A DNA stretch of 64,000 nucleotides, taken from NCBI RefSeq assembly GCF_014673495.1, contig NZ_CP051006.1:7067001-7131000 (forward strand), given 5' to 3'. Source of the stretch: Streptomyces griseofuscus. GTDB taxonomy: Bacteria > Actinomycetota > Actinomycetes > Streptomycetales > Streptomycetaceae. A program made the translations under genes and the position numbers. The notes beneath the pieces are model-generated. The model was given only the letters and a program-made list of their open reading frames with translations, was not told the origin of the DNA and made no database searches. Below, in pieces: positions 43,561 through 51,594 of this stretch (the stretch's first letter is position 1; each line of letters opens with the position of its first letter).

Positions 43561-45144
43561 TTACTGGCCGACCCGACCGGGCTGGAGCGTCCGGGTGAAC
43601 AGCACGGTGCCGTCGTACTCCCGCAGCCGTACCGTCAGCTCGCCGCTCACGCCGTCGATGTCGACCTCGCCGAAGAACTGGTAGCCCTTGGCCGGCGAGA
43701 CATTGGAGGCGGTCGGCGCCTTGACGAACACGCGGTCCGGGCCGAACGTGCCGTCCAGTTCACTGGCCGGGAACGCGCCGGCGTTGAGCGGGCCCGAGAC
43801 GAACTCCCAGAACGGCTCGAAGTCCTTGAACGCGGCCCGCGCGGGGTCGTAGTGCTGCGCGGAGGTGTGGTGCACATCGGCGGTCAGCCACACCGTGCCG
43901 GTGATCCGGCGGTGCTTGACGAACCGCAGCAGCTCGGCGATCTGGAGCTCCCGGCCGAGCGGCGCGCCGGGGTCGCCCTGGGCCACCGCCTCGAAGTTCG
44001 GCCTGCCCTCCACCGGGTCCGGCACGACCAGGCCGAGCGGCATGTCGTTGGCGATCACCTTCCACACCGCGCGGGACGCGGCCAGCTCGCGCTTGAGCCA
44101 CTCCAGCTGCTCACGGCCGAGGATGCCCACGGGGTCGGTGGTCTGGTCGTCGGGGGAGTTGGCGTTGCGGTGACTGCGCATGTCGAGCACGAACACGTCC
44201 AGCAGCGGGCCGTGGCGCAGGGCGCGGTAGACGCGGCCGCTCGGGCGGGCGCCGAGCGTGGAGATCGGGAAGTACTCCGAGAAGGCGCGGCGGGAGCGGC
44301 GCGCGAGGTCGTCGAGGCGGGTGCCGGCCGGGTAGGGGGTGCCGGAGCCGATGACCTCGCCGGGGTACCAGTTGTTGCGGACCTCGTGGTCGTCCCACTG
44401 GGTGATGCCGGGGACCTGGGCGTTGAACCGGCGCAGGGCCCCGTCCAGCAGGTTGTAGCGGAAGTTGCCCCGGTAGTCGTCCAGGGTGATCGCCACATGC
44501 GACTTCGCCTCGGTGGTGACGCTGCGGTACAGGCTTCCGTCCGGCAGGGCGGCGGTCGCGGAGATCGGTCCGTCGGCGTAGATGTTGTCGCCGCTGCACA
44601 GGAAGAAATCGGGGTCGGTCCGCGCCATGGCGTCGAAGATGCGATAGCCGCCGATCGACTCGTTGATGCCCCAGCCCTGCCCGGCGAGGTCGCCCGACCA
44701 CACGAAGCGCACGCCCCGGCGCCGCTGGTCAGGCGCGGTGCGGAAGGTGCCGGTCACCGGCTCGCCGGTGCGCCGCGGGTCGTCCGGGTCGGCCAGTGTC
44801 ACCCGGTAGTGGATCTGCTCGCCCGCGGGCAGCCCGCGCAGCCGGGTGGTGCCGGTGAAGTCGGTGTCCGCGCCGAGCAGCGGGCCCCGCCATCTGCGCG
44901 GAGCACGGAACGACTCCGTCGCCGCCGTCTCCACGATCATCCGGGCCGGCCGGTCCGCGCGCACCCACACCAGTCCGGAGTCCGCCGTCACGTCCCCGGC
45001 CTGCACCCCCCAGTCCGCCCGCGGCCGCCCGGACAGCGCGAACGCCGGGGCCGCGGCGATCCCGCCGGGCAGGGCAAGTGCCGCCGACGCGGCGAGCGAG
45101 CCGCGCAGAACACCGCGGCGACCGGGGAGCGAACGGTCCGACAT
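43561..45144 (-). CDS. TAT-exported PhoD-type alkaline phosphatase
   Basis: 527 residues; ATG at 45144 with GGAGG nine bases ahead. A twin-arginine signal (SLPGRRGVLRGSLAASAALAL) opens the protein. An Ig-like PhoD N-domain follows and then the metallophosphatase core: FVWSGDLAGQGWG, FLCSGDNIYADGP, QWDDHEVRNNWYP and TADVHHTSAQHYDP. PhoD enzymes are Ca/Fe-dependent phosphodiesterases/monoesterases outside the cell that release phosphate. Three GTTCACC heptamers lie upstream (45225-45314), which suggests PhoP control. Length and motifs are normal. Confidence 0.93.
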   Translation of the reverse strand: MSDRSLPGRRGVLRGSLAASAALALPGGIAAAPAFALSGRPRADWGVQAGDVTADSGLVWVRADRPARMIVETAATESFRAPRRWRGPLLGADTDFTGTTRLRGLPAGEQIHYRVTLADPDDPRRTGEPVTGTFRTAPDQRRRGVRFVWSGDLAGQGWGINESIGGYRIFDAMARTDPDFFLCSGDNIYADGPISATAALPDGSLYRSVTTEAKSHVAITLDDYRGNFRYNLLDGALRRFNAQVPGITQWDDHEVRNNWYPGEVIGSGTPYPAGTRLDDLARRSRRAFSEYFPISTLGARPSGRVYRALRHGPLLDVFVLDMRSHRNANSPDDQTTDPVGILGREQLEWLKRELAASRAVWKVIANDMPLGLVVPDPVEGRPNFEAVAQGDPGAPLGRELQIAELLRFVKHRRITGTVWLTADVHHTSAQHYDPARAAFKDFEPFWEFVSGPLNAGAFPASELDGTFGPDRVFVKAPTASNVSPAKGYQFFGEVDIDGVSGELTVRLREYDGTVLFTRTLQPGRVGQ

Positions 45145-45224
45145 GACAGGGCCTCCAGCGACGGGATCCGACCAGTGTGCGCAGCCACACCTACGGGGGC
45201 CGCGAGGCGCGCACACGAACCGGC

Positions 45225-45314
45225 GGTGAACAACCGCCGGTGTCGGAACGGGACTTGGCCGACACGGCAGGGCGCTCACGGGCCGGTGAACATGCGTGTG
45301 CCGATCGGGTGAAC
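45225..45314. promoter_or_regulatory. Three GTTCACC heptamers (PHO-box-like) upstream of phoD
   Basis: GTTCACC on the minus strand occurs at 45225-45231, 45285-45291 and 45308-45314; the last two start 23 bases apart, close to twice the 11-base PhoP repeat spacing. The first copy lies in the arm and loop of a hairpin, ACCGGCGG-7-CCGCCGGT (45219-45241). The region also precedes the divergent small secreted protein gene. Confidence 0.5.
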
Positions 45315-45400
45315 CGGGCGGGAACGGATGGATCGGCGCGGCGCCCGCGCGATAGCTGTGGGGCGAGCCCGTGAGCGGAGCGGGAGCGTCTGAGGTGAGG

Positions 45401-45709
45401 ATGATCGTGCGAGCGAAAGCAATTCTGGTGGCCCTGGTCGCGGTCGGCGCGGTGCTGGGTCTGACGGCCCCCGCGCAGGCGGACGCGTCAGGGGACGTCG
45501 TGGTCTTCTCCACCGAGGTACAGCCGCTGGACGTGTACCACGACCCGGCCGGCTGCCGGCGGCTGCCCGCGCTCGCCCATGTCCTGTCGAACCTCTCGGA
45601 CCAGCCGGTGAGGATCTACGGCAACCCGTTCTGCCTCGGCCCCTCGCTGGTGGTCCAGCCCGGGTACGGAACGCATGTGCCGGGCGGCGCGGGCTCGTTC
45701 TCGGCCTAG
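45401..45709 (+). CDS. Small secreted protein of unknown function
   Basis: 102 residues from the ATG at 45401 with GAGGTGAGG just ahead; a GTG at 45371 is an alternative. A signal peptide of about 27 residues ends at APAQA. The mature part has two cysteines (in DPAGCRRLP and NPFCLGPS) that could form a disulfide, and a run rich in Gly and Pro near the end. I do not recognise the family; it resembles small secreted beta-strand proteins in size. Its TAG stop is part of the CTAG that was duplicated by the IS insertion right after it, so the gene itself remains intact. Confidence 0.75.
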   Translation: MIVRAKAILVALVAVGAVLGLTAPAQADASGDVVVFSTEVQPLDVYHDPAGCRRLPALAHVLSNLSDQPVRIYGNPFCLGPSLVVQPGYGTHVPGGAGSFSA

Positions 45710-45728
45710 GTGGTTTCGTTTGGATCAG
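45710..45728 (+). repeat. Left terminal inverted repeat of the IS
   Basis: Nineteen bases that match the right end in 17 positions, including 16 in a row. The last bases overlap the transposase stop codon. Confidence 0.85.
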
Positions 45729-46569
45729 CGGGCGGACCACAGGAAGATGCCGGCGATGTGGAGTCCGGCCAGGTAGATGGTCGCGGTCTTCTCGTAGCGG
45801 GTGGCGATGCCGCGCCACTGCTTGAGGCGGTTGATGCACCGTTCGACGGTGTTGCGCTGCTTGTAGGTCTCGCGGTCGAAGGCCGGTGGTCTGCCGCCCC
45901 GGCTGCCTCGGCGCAGGCGGTGGCCGCGTTGGTCCGCCGGCACGGGGATCACCGCACGGATGCCGCGCCTGCGCAGGTGCTCGCGGATCGCCCTGGACGA
46001 ATACGCTTTGTCCGCCAGGACCACATCCGGCCTGGTGCGCGGCCGGCCACGCCGTCGGGGAACACGCACGCGGGCCATGACATCGGTGAAGGCCGGTGCA
46101 TCGCCTGCCTGTCCGGCGGTGAGGACGAACGCCAGAGGCCGGCAGCGGGCATCGGCCGCGAGGTGGATCTTCGTCGTCAGTCCGCCGCGGGACCGGCCGA
46201 TGGCGTGGTCAGCCGGTTCGCCGGCCGGGGCCCCTTTTTGCGGGCTCCGGCCGCATGCTGGTGAGCCCGCACGATCGTGGAGTCCACGGACACAGCCCAG
46301 GCCAGATCCTCGTCGGCGTCGGCCTGGGCCATCAGCGCGGTGAAGACCCGCTCCCAGGTGCCGTCGACGGCCCACATCCGCAGCCGGTTGTAGACGCCAC
46401 GCCAGTTGCCGTACTTCTCCGGCAGGTGCACCCACTGCGTTCCGGTCTGGAACTTGAACGCGATCGCGTCGATCACCTCCCGGTGATCCCGCCACCGGCC
46501 GCCCCGCTTCGGCGTCCGGTCAGGGAGCAACGGCTCGATCCGCGACCATTGCACATCAGTTAACGGCAC
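45725..46569 (-). CDS. IS5-family transposase, made by programmed -1 frameshift
   Basis: The first frame starts with GTG at 46569 (VPLTDVQWSRIEPLLPD) and ends alone at 46177. The second frame continues to the stop at 45725. At 46234-46239 the coding strand reads C-AAAAAG-GGG; a -1 slip on AAAAAG joins ARKKG to APAGEPADHAIGRSRGG and gives one transposase of about 280 residues. The DDE triad is SVDSTI, LADKAYSS and NTVERCINRLKQW. No other disruption is seen, so the element may be active. Confidence 0.9.
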
Positions 46570-46587
46570 GCCCAGACCAACGATCGA

Positions 46588-46606
46588 CTGATCCAAACGA
46601 AACGGC
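46588..46606 (-). repeat. Right terminal inverted repeat of the IS
   Basis: Reverse complement of the left end, with two differences in the first three bases. Followed by CTAG, the right copy of the target duplication. Confidence 0.85.
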
Positions 46607-46622
46607 CTAGTTCTCCCTCGGC

Positions 46623-47459
46623 CTAGTCTTCCCGGCTGCCGTCCAGGATCACCCGTGCCACCAGCGCCGGATCGTCGTTCATCGGGCAGTGTCCGCATCC
46701 GGGCAGGCGGATCAGGCGGGCGTGCGGGATGGTCTGCTTGGCGCGGACGCCCTGGCGGCGCAGGAGGAGGCGGTCCCTGCTGCCCCAGGCGACCGTGACC
46801 GGCAGCCCGGGCAGCGGATCGGTGAAGCGGACGGCGTTGCCGGACCGCAGGGTCGCCGTGAAGCCCGTCGCCTCCACCAGTGCCCGGGTCTCGGCCACCA
46901 CGGCGGCGGGGTCCCGGCGGGCGGGGCGGGCGTAGATGGTGCTCATCAGCGCGGTGCGGCCCGCCGTGTTGCGGCTGAGCCGCTCCACCACGGGCACCGG
47001 CAGCCGCTGCGCGATCCCCCGCATCGCCAGCAGCGTCGCGAAGGCGTACCGCCGCTCGGCCTCCGTCCAGAACCCGGCCGGGGACAGGGCGGTGACGGAC
47101 CGTACGAGCTTCTCGCGACCCAGCTCCAGCGCGAGCAGCCCGCCCAGCGAGTTGCCCGCGATGTGCGGGCGATCCAGCTCCAGCGTCTCGAACAGGGCGC
47201 CCAGTACGGCGTTGGTCGTGGGCAGGTCGTAGGCGAGGGCGGGCGGCAGCGCGGGGGAGGCGCCGAATCCGGGCAGGTCGACCGCGATCACCTCACGCTC
47301 GGTGGCGAGGATGTCCACCACCGGGTCCCAGGCCTGCCGGTGGTGCCCGATGCCGTGCAGCAGGACCAGCGGCTCACCGCGCCCCACGCGCGCGTAGGAC
47401 ACGGCCACGTCCTCGGGGCCGCGCGGGGTCGGGACGGTGAAGGAGGCGGTGGCGGACAT
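46623..47459 (-). CDS. Alpha/beta hydrolase
   Basis: 278 residues. The triad is visible: LVLLHGIGHHRQAW (oxyanion hole), nucleophile in GNSLGGLLA (about residue 113), acid in WGSRDRLL, and His in LPGCGHCPMNDDP. This is a soluble epoxide hydrolase/haloperoxidase-like or C-C-bond hydrolase relative without a lid signature that would tell them apart. The 3' end lies next to the IS but is not disrupted. It is upstream-facing to no recognised pathway. Confidence 0.88.
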   Translation of the reverse strand: MSATASFTVPTPRGPEDVAVSYARVGRGEPLVLLHGIGHHRQAWDPVVDILATEREVIAVDLPGFGASPALPPALAYDLPTTNAVLGALFETLELDRPHIAGNSLGGLLALELGREKLVRSVTALSPAGFWTEAERRYAFATLLAMRGIAQRLPVPVVERLSRNTAGRTALMSTIYARPARRDPAAVVAETRALVEATGFTATLRSGNAVRFTDPLPGLPVTVAWGSRDRLLLRRQGVRAKQTIPHARLIRLPGCGHCPMNDDPALVARVILDGSRED

Positions 47460-47590
47460 GGATGCTCCTCGGCTCGACTGCTGACGGACGCCGTAGACAG
47501 CTTGTCAGCAATCACTACCGACGGGTAGCCCTGGGCGCGAGCCATGACCGACACGATGGCCCGGGGCGTGGACCCGGACCCGTACCTGCG

Positions 47591-48244
47591 TCAACCCGCC
47601 TGCCGGACCTCGATGTTGAAGTCCGCGTGCCCGAACACCCGCGACATCTGCAACCACAGCGGCAGATACATCTCCGTGGCCCGCGCCGCCGCGATACCCC
47701 CGAGATCCAGCACCCGCTCGGCCGGCCACCCGAAGTCGCCCAGCCACGCCGTGACCCGTTCCTTCGCGAGCGTGTCCTCGCCGCACACGAACAGATGATG
47801 CCCGCCCGGCACCCGCCCCGGATCCACCATCACCTCGACGTTGACGGTGTTCAGCGTCTTGACCACCCGCGCCCCGGGGAACGCCCGCTGGATGCGCTCG
47901 CCCATGCTGTCCGACTCCACCGGGTCGAGCCGGGGCAGCCCGCCCTCGAAGGACAGCGGGTTGCAGACGTCGACCAGGATCTTGCCGTCCAGGTGCGCCG
48001 CGCCCACCGCCCGCAGCGCGTCCAGCGCCACCCGCCCGCTCACCGCGTTGATCACCGCATCGCCCGCCTCCGCGGCCTGCGCGAACGTCCCCGCGTGCGC
48101 CCGCCCGGCCACCGCCGTCGCCCACTCCCGCGCCACCGGATTGTCCGCGGTGCGCGACCCCAGCGTCACCTCGTGCCCCAGCTCCACCAACCGCCCCGCC
48201 AGCGTCCGCCCCACCTCGCCCGTGCCCAGCACCCCGTACCGCAT
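47591..48244 (-). CDS. F420-dependent NADP reductase-like oxidoreductase
   Basis: 217 residues; ATG at 48244 preceded by GGAGGTG. The N-terminus MRYGVLGTGEVGRTLAGRL is a dinucleotide-binding Rossmann motif, followed by VTLGSRTADN, DAVINAVSG, KILVDVCNPLSF and VVKTLNTVN, as in the NADP_Rossmann/F420-reductase (Fno-like) family. It is divergent from an ECF41 sigma factor; such sigma factors usually control a nearby oxidoreductase, so this gene is a good target. Confidence 0.85.
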   Translation of the reverse strand: MRYGVLGTGEVGRTLAGRLVELGHEVTLGSRTADNPVAREWATAVAGRAHAGTFAQAAEAGDAVINAVSGRVALDALRAVGAAHLDGKILVDVCNPLSFEGGLPRLDPVESDSMGERIQRAFPGARVVKTLNTVNVEVMVDPGRVPGGHHLFVCGEDTLAKERVTAWLGDFGWPAERVLDLGGIAAARATEMYLPLWLQMSRVFGHADFNIEVRQAG

Positions 48245-48368
48245 CGCACACCTCCGGCTCAACGGCCGCCGGCCCCCGGCGGTCCGCGCGGTCATTGTGA
48301 TCCGGCACGTTCGCGAGCGGCCAGATTCCGAGTGGACAGCGCCGGGGCGTGTCGGATGGGATGAGGAC

Positions 48369-49253
48369 ATGACCGCCGACCCCGCGACCGACGTCTTCGA
48401 GGAGCACCGGACCCTGCTCACCGGCGTCGCCTACCGCATGCTCGGCCGGATCGCCGACGCCGAGGACGTGGTCCAGGACGCCTGGCTGCGTTGGTCCCGC
48501 GCCGAGCGCGCGGAGGTCCGCGAACCCCGCGCCTATCTGGTGCGGATCACCACCCGACTGGCCATCGACCGGCTGCGCCAGGCGCAGTCGCGCGCCGAGT
48601 CGTACGTCGGACCATGGCTGCCGGAGCCGTACGTCACCGAGTACGGCGACGTCGTCCCCGACGCCGCCGACCGGGCCGTGCTCGCCGACACCGTCTCCCT
48701 GGCCGTCCTGGTCGTCCTGGAGTCGCTGTCGCCCCTGGAGCGCGCCGTGTTCGTGCTGCGCGAGGCGTTCGGCTTCCCGTTCGCCGAGATCGCCGCCCTG
48801 CTCGACCGCGGCGAACCCGCGGTACGGCAACTCGCCGGACGGGCCCGCCGGCATGTGGAGGAGCGGCGGCCGCGCTACGACGTCGATCCCGGCCGGCGGC
48901 GCGAGCTGACGGAGCGTTTCCTCATCGCCGCGTCCGGCGGTGATCTGGACGGGCTGATGTCGGTGCTCGCCCCGGACGTGCGGCTGGTCTCCGACGGCGG
49001 CGGCCAGGTCAAGGCGGCCCTGCGGATCATGCACAGCGCCGACAAGGTGGCCCGCTTCCTGGCCGCCGTGGCGCCCACCGTGGGATCCGACGCCACGCTG
49101 CGGATGCTGGAGGTCAACGGCGGCCCGGCCGTACTGGTCCTGTCCGGCGGCAAACCCGACAGCCTCTTCCAACTGGATGCCAGGGAGGGCAGGGTGACCT
49201 CGGTCTACATCCAGCGCAATCCCGACAAGCTGCGCCACCTGGCCGAGCACTGA
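48369..49253 (+). CDS. sigJ: ECF41-type sigma factor (SigJ-like)
   Basis: 294 residues from the ATG at 48369. Sigma region 2 (YRMLGRIADAEDVVQDAWLRW) and region 4 (LSPLERAVFVLREAFGFPFAEIAALLDRG) are followed by the ECF41 markers: WLPEP in the linker, DGGG in VSDGGGQVKAAL, and NPDKL near the C-terminus, in a SnoaL-like extension of about 110 residues. This fused domain replaces an anti-sigma factor and sets activity of the sigma factor itself. A hairpin follows at 49270. The symbol is by similarity. Confidence 0.9.
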   Translation: MTADPATDVFEEHRTLLTGVAYRMLGRIADAEDVVQDAWLRWSRAERAEVREPRAYLVRITTRLAIDRLRQAQSRAESYVGPWLPEPYVTEYGDVVPDAADRAVLADTVSLAVLVVLESLSPLERAVFVLREAFGFPFAEIAALLDRGEPAVRQLAGRARRHVEERRPRYDVDPGRRRELTERFLIAASGGDLDGLMSVLAPDVRLVSDGGGQVKAALRIMHSADKVARFLAAVAPTVGSDATLRMLEVNGGPAVLVLSGGKPDSLFQLDAREGRVTSVYIQRNPDKLRHLAEH

Positions 49254-49269
49254 ACCGCATGCGGAACCG

Positions 49270-49296
49270 AGCCCCCGTCCCGCGGCGGGGGCTTTG
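49270..49296 (+). terminator. Hairpin terminator after the ECF41 gene
   Basis: AGCCCCCG and CGGGGGCT pair around an 8-base loop, followed by TTTG. Confidence 0.75.
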
Positions 49297-49382
49297 CCGT
49301 GATGTCACCCGGATCACCGCGTACGAACGCCTCGTGAACGCTCCGCTGCGGCCCTCCTCCATGTTCGCCCAGGGAACGAGGA

Positions 49383-49417
49383 TTGGTCTTGACCAAGGGT
49401 GTCGGCCGCCCTATGGT
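49383..49417 (+). promoter_or_regulatory. Promoter of the HutC/GntR gene with an overlapping dre-like palindrome
   Basis: TTGACC (49389-49394), 17 bases, then TATGGT (49412-49417) is an excellent promoter. The -35 box lies inside TTGGTC-TT-GACCAA (49383-49396), a perfect palindrome close to the DasR-responsive element (TGGTCTAGACCA). A regulator bound here would block RNA polymerase. Confidence 0.7.
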
Positions 49418-49493
49418 CGGCAGAGAAGTGCAACAACCTTTAATAAACAAGGGCGCTAAAAACCGCCGCACCACGGCTCTTGCGGAGGACAGG

Positions 49494-50255
49494 GTGGGGA
49501 CCACGCAGCTGGATTCGGTGCAGGAACCGAAGTACTGGCATCTCAGGACCGTGCTCAGCGAGGCGCTCGACTCCGAGTTCTCGGTCGGCGAGATCCTGCC
49601 CAATGAGCGCGATCTGGCCGCCCGCTTCGGCGTGGCCCGCGCGACGCTCCGTCAGGCCCTCGAACAGCTTGAGCTGGAGGGCCGGTTGCAGCGCCGCCGC
49701 GGCGTCGGCACCACCGTCGCGCCGCCGCGCGTGGGTGTGGCCGTCGGCGGCGAGCAGCACGCCTGGCCCGGCGCCGCCGGGGACGCCTGGCAGGCCGTCG
49801 ACTGCGTCCAGGAGATTCCGGCCGCGGCCGTCGCCGCCGCCCTGGAGACCGGCGCGGACGAGCCCGTGCACACCGTGCGCCGCTCCCGGATGTCGGGCGG
49901 TCAGCTGGTCGCCACCGAACTCCTGCACATCCCGGCCGCCTCGGTGCCCGGCCTCACCGCGATCGACGCGCCCTCCGGCGCGGCCCGCGCGCGTGCGGTG
50001 CTGCGGGAGCTGCACCATCTGGACCTGGAGGGCCAGGACCGCGCCGTCGAACTGGGCTCGGCCCGCGCCGACGACGCCCGGGAGCTGGACCGGCTGCCCG
50101 GCTCGCCCGTCCTGGTCGTCACCACCCGCTTCACCGCCCAGGGCCGCATCGCCGCCCTCTCCGTGGCGACCTACCGCGCCGACACCTGCCGGCTGACCTT
50201 CGGCGACAGCGCGGGCGTGGAGATCCACCACGACCCCGCCCAGCGCGCCTCCTGA
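49494..50255 (+). CDS. HutC/GntR-family regulator (DasR-like)
   Basis: 253 residues from a GTG preceded by GGAGGA. N-terminal winged helix (EPKYWHLRTVLSEALDSEFSVGEILPNERDLAARFGVARATLRQALEQLELEG, split by a turn) and a C-terminal UTRA effector domain (about 90-250; LLHIPAASVPGLTAI, then SPVLVVTTRFTAQGRIAALSVATYRAD). UTRA domains bind sugar phosphates or similar effectors; DasR binds glucosamine-6-phosphate. The dre-like palindrome at its promoter suggests autoregulation or control by DasR itself. The residue pattern does not identify it as DasR. Confidence 0.88.
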   Translation: MGTTQLDSVQEPKYWHLRTVLSEALDSEFSVGEILPNERDLAARFGVARATLRQALEQLELEGRLQRRRGVGTTVAPPRVGVAVGGEQHAWPGAAGDAWQAVDCVQEIPAAAVAAALETGADEPVHTVRRSRMSGGQLVATELLHIPAASVPGLTAIDAPSGAARARAVLRELHHLDLEGQDRAVELGSARADDARELDRLPGSPVLVVTTRFTAQGRIAALSVATYRADTCRLTFGDSAGVEIHHDPAQRAS

Positions 50256-50468
50256 ACCACGCCGCGGCCCGCCTGGTTCGCCCACCCCTCGATCGGCCTC
50301 CATGCGCCCCGGAACTCCACCGGGGCGTAAGCCGGTTGGTCCGGTGCGGGGGAGTGGCGGTCGGCACCATGCGCCGGTGCGCGGGAGCCGAGGCCGGCAC
50401 CATGTCGGCCGGCCGTGCGACGCTCCTATGATTCCGGCGACCACGCACCGCGAGGAGGCCGTTCCGCC

Positions 50469-51389
50469 ATGAGCCGTAACCAGCCCGCAGCAGAGGTACC
50501 GGCGCACGAGGAGCTGCGCGTCCCCGTGCACGGCGGCGATCTGGCCGTACTGCGCTGGCCCGCCGCCGACCCCGGCGCCCCCGTGGTGCTGGCCCTGCAC
50601 GGCATCACCGCCAACGGCCTGTCCTGGGCCCGGGTCGCCCACCACCTGGCCGGCCGTGTCACCCTGCTCGCCCCCGACCTGCGCGGCCGGGCCCACAGCG
50701 GCACCCTGCCCGGCCCGTACGGCATCGCCGCGCACGCCGACGACATGGCCGCCGTGGCCACCCGGCTGGCGCCCGGCCCCGTGGTGCTGACCGGCCACTC
50801 CATGGGCGCCTTCACGGCCGCGCTGACCGCCGTACGCCACCCCGGCCTGCCCTCCGCGCTGCTGCTCGTCGACGGCGGGGTGACCTTCCCGGTGCCGACC
50901 GACCTGGAGCCCGACGAGCTGATCGCCGCCGTACTCGGCCCGGCCATGGCCCGCCTGTCCATGACCTTCGAGGACCGGGCCGCCTACCGGGCGTTCTGGC
51001 AGCGGCACCCGGGCTTCGCCGCCGCCTGGTCGCCCTGGGTGGACGCCTACATCCAGCGCGATCTCATCGGCGAGGAGCCCGAGTTGCGCTCCTCCTGCGC
51101 GCTGGAGGCGGTCCGCGTCGACGGCATCGACCAGCTCGGCGGCGAGGTGGCCGAGGCGATCCACCGGCTGCCGCTGCCCGCCCGGCTGTTCTGGGCGGAA
51201 CGCGGCCTGATGGACGAGCCGCAGGGCCTGTACGACGACGAACGGCTCGCCGCCGCGAAGCTCGACCCCGAACGGGTCCGCACCCGCCGTGTCCCCGGCA
51301 CCAACCACTACACGATCCTCGTCGGCGACACCGGCGCCCGGCTCGTGGCGGACCAACTGCTGGCCGAGGCGGGCGTCACCGCACCGTAG
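50469..51389 (+). CDS. Alpha/beta hydrolase
   Basis: 306 residues; ATG at 50469 preceded by GAGGAGG. Catalytic features: LALHGITANGLSW, DLRGRAHSG, nucleophile in TGHSMGAFTA (about residue 107), and His in VPGTNHYTILVG. This is a standard alpha/beta-hydrolase without added domains. It is preceded by 213 bases with no other gene and seems to be transcribed alone. The substrate is unknown. Confidence 0.88.
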   Translation: MSRNQPAAEVPAHEELRVPVHGGDLAVLRWPAADPGAPVVLALHGITANGLSWARVAHHLAGRVTLLAPDLRGRAHSGTLPGPYGIAAHADDMAAVATRLAPGPVVLTGHSMGAFTAALTAVRHPGLPSALLLVDGGVTFPVPTDLEPDELIAAVLGPAMARLSMTFEDRAAYRAFWQRHPGFAAAWSPWVDAYIQRDLIGEEPELRSSCALEAVRVDGIDQLGGEVAEAIHRLPLPARLFWAERGLMDEPQGLYDDERLAAAKLDPERVRTRRVPGTNHYTILVGDTGARLVADQLLAEAGVTAP

Positions 51390-51594
51390 CGGGCCCGGGG
51401 AAGGAGCCGTACGGCACCCCGACCACCGCCCGCCACCACGCAGTCGCCCATGCCCCGGAACTGCGCGACCGGTGGACCGGCGTCCGGGGCATCGGCCGGG
51501 CGGCCTCGGACCCTCGCGGCGGCGCGGACCAGTGCGACGCGCCCGGACACGCCCTGATCCCGCCCGCCGTCAGCGGGGCCGTGCCCCCCTGCCG

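Larger units (their letters stand above)
45710..46606. mobile_element. IS5-family insertion sequence, 897 bp
   Basis: Ends GTGGTTTCGTTTGGATCAG (left) and GCCGTTTCGTTTGGATCAG (right, reverse complement) share 16 consecutive bases. A CTAG duplication lies on both sides (45706-45709 and 46607-46610). The single transposase is split over two frames on the minus strand. The IS427 group of the IS5 family has this organisation: short ends, CTAG or TA duplication and a frameshifted transposase. Confidence 0.92.
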
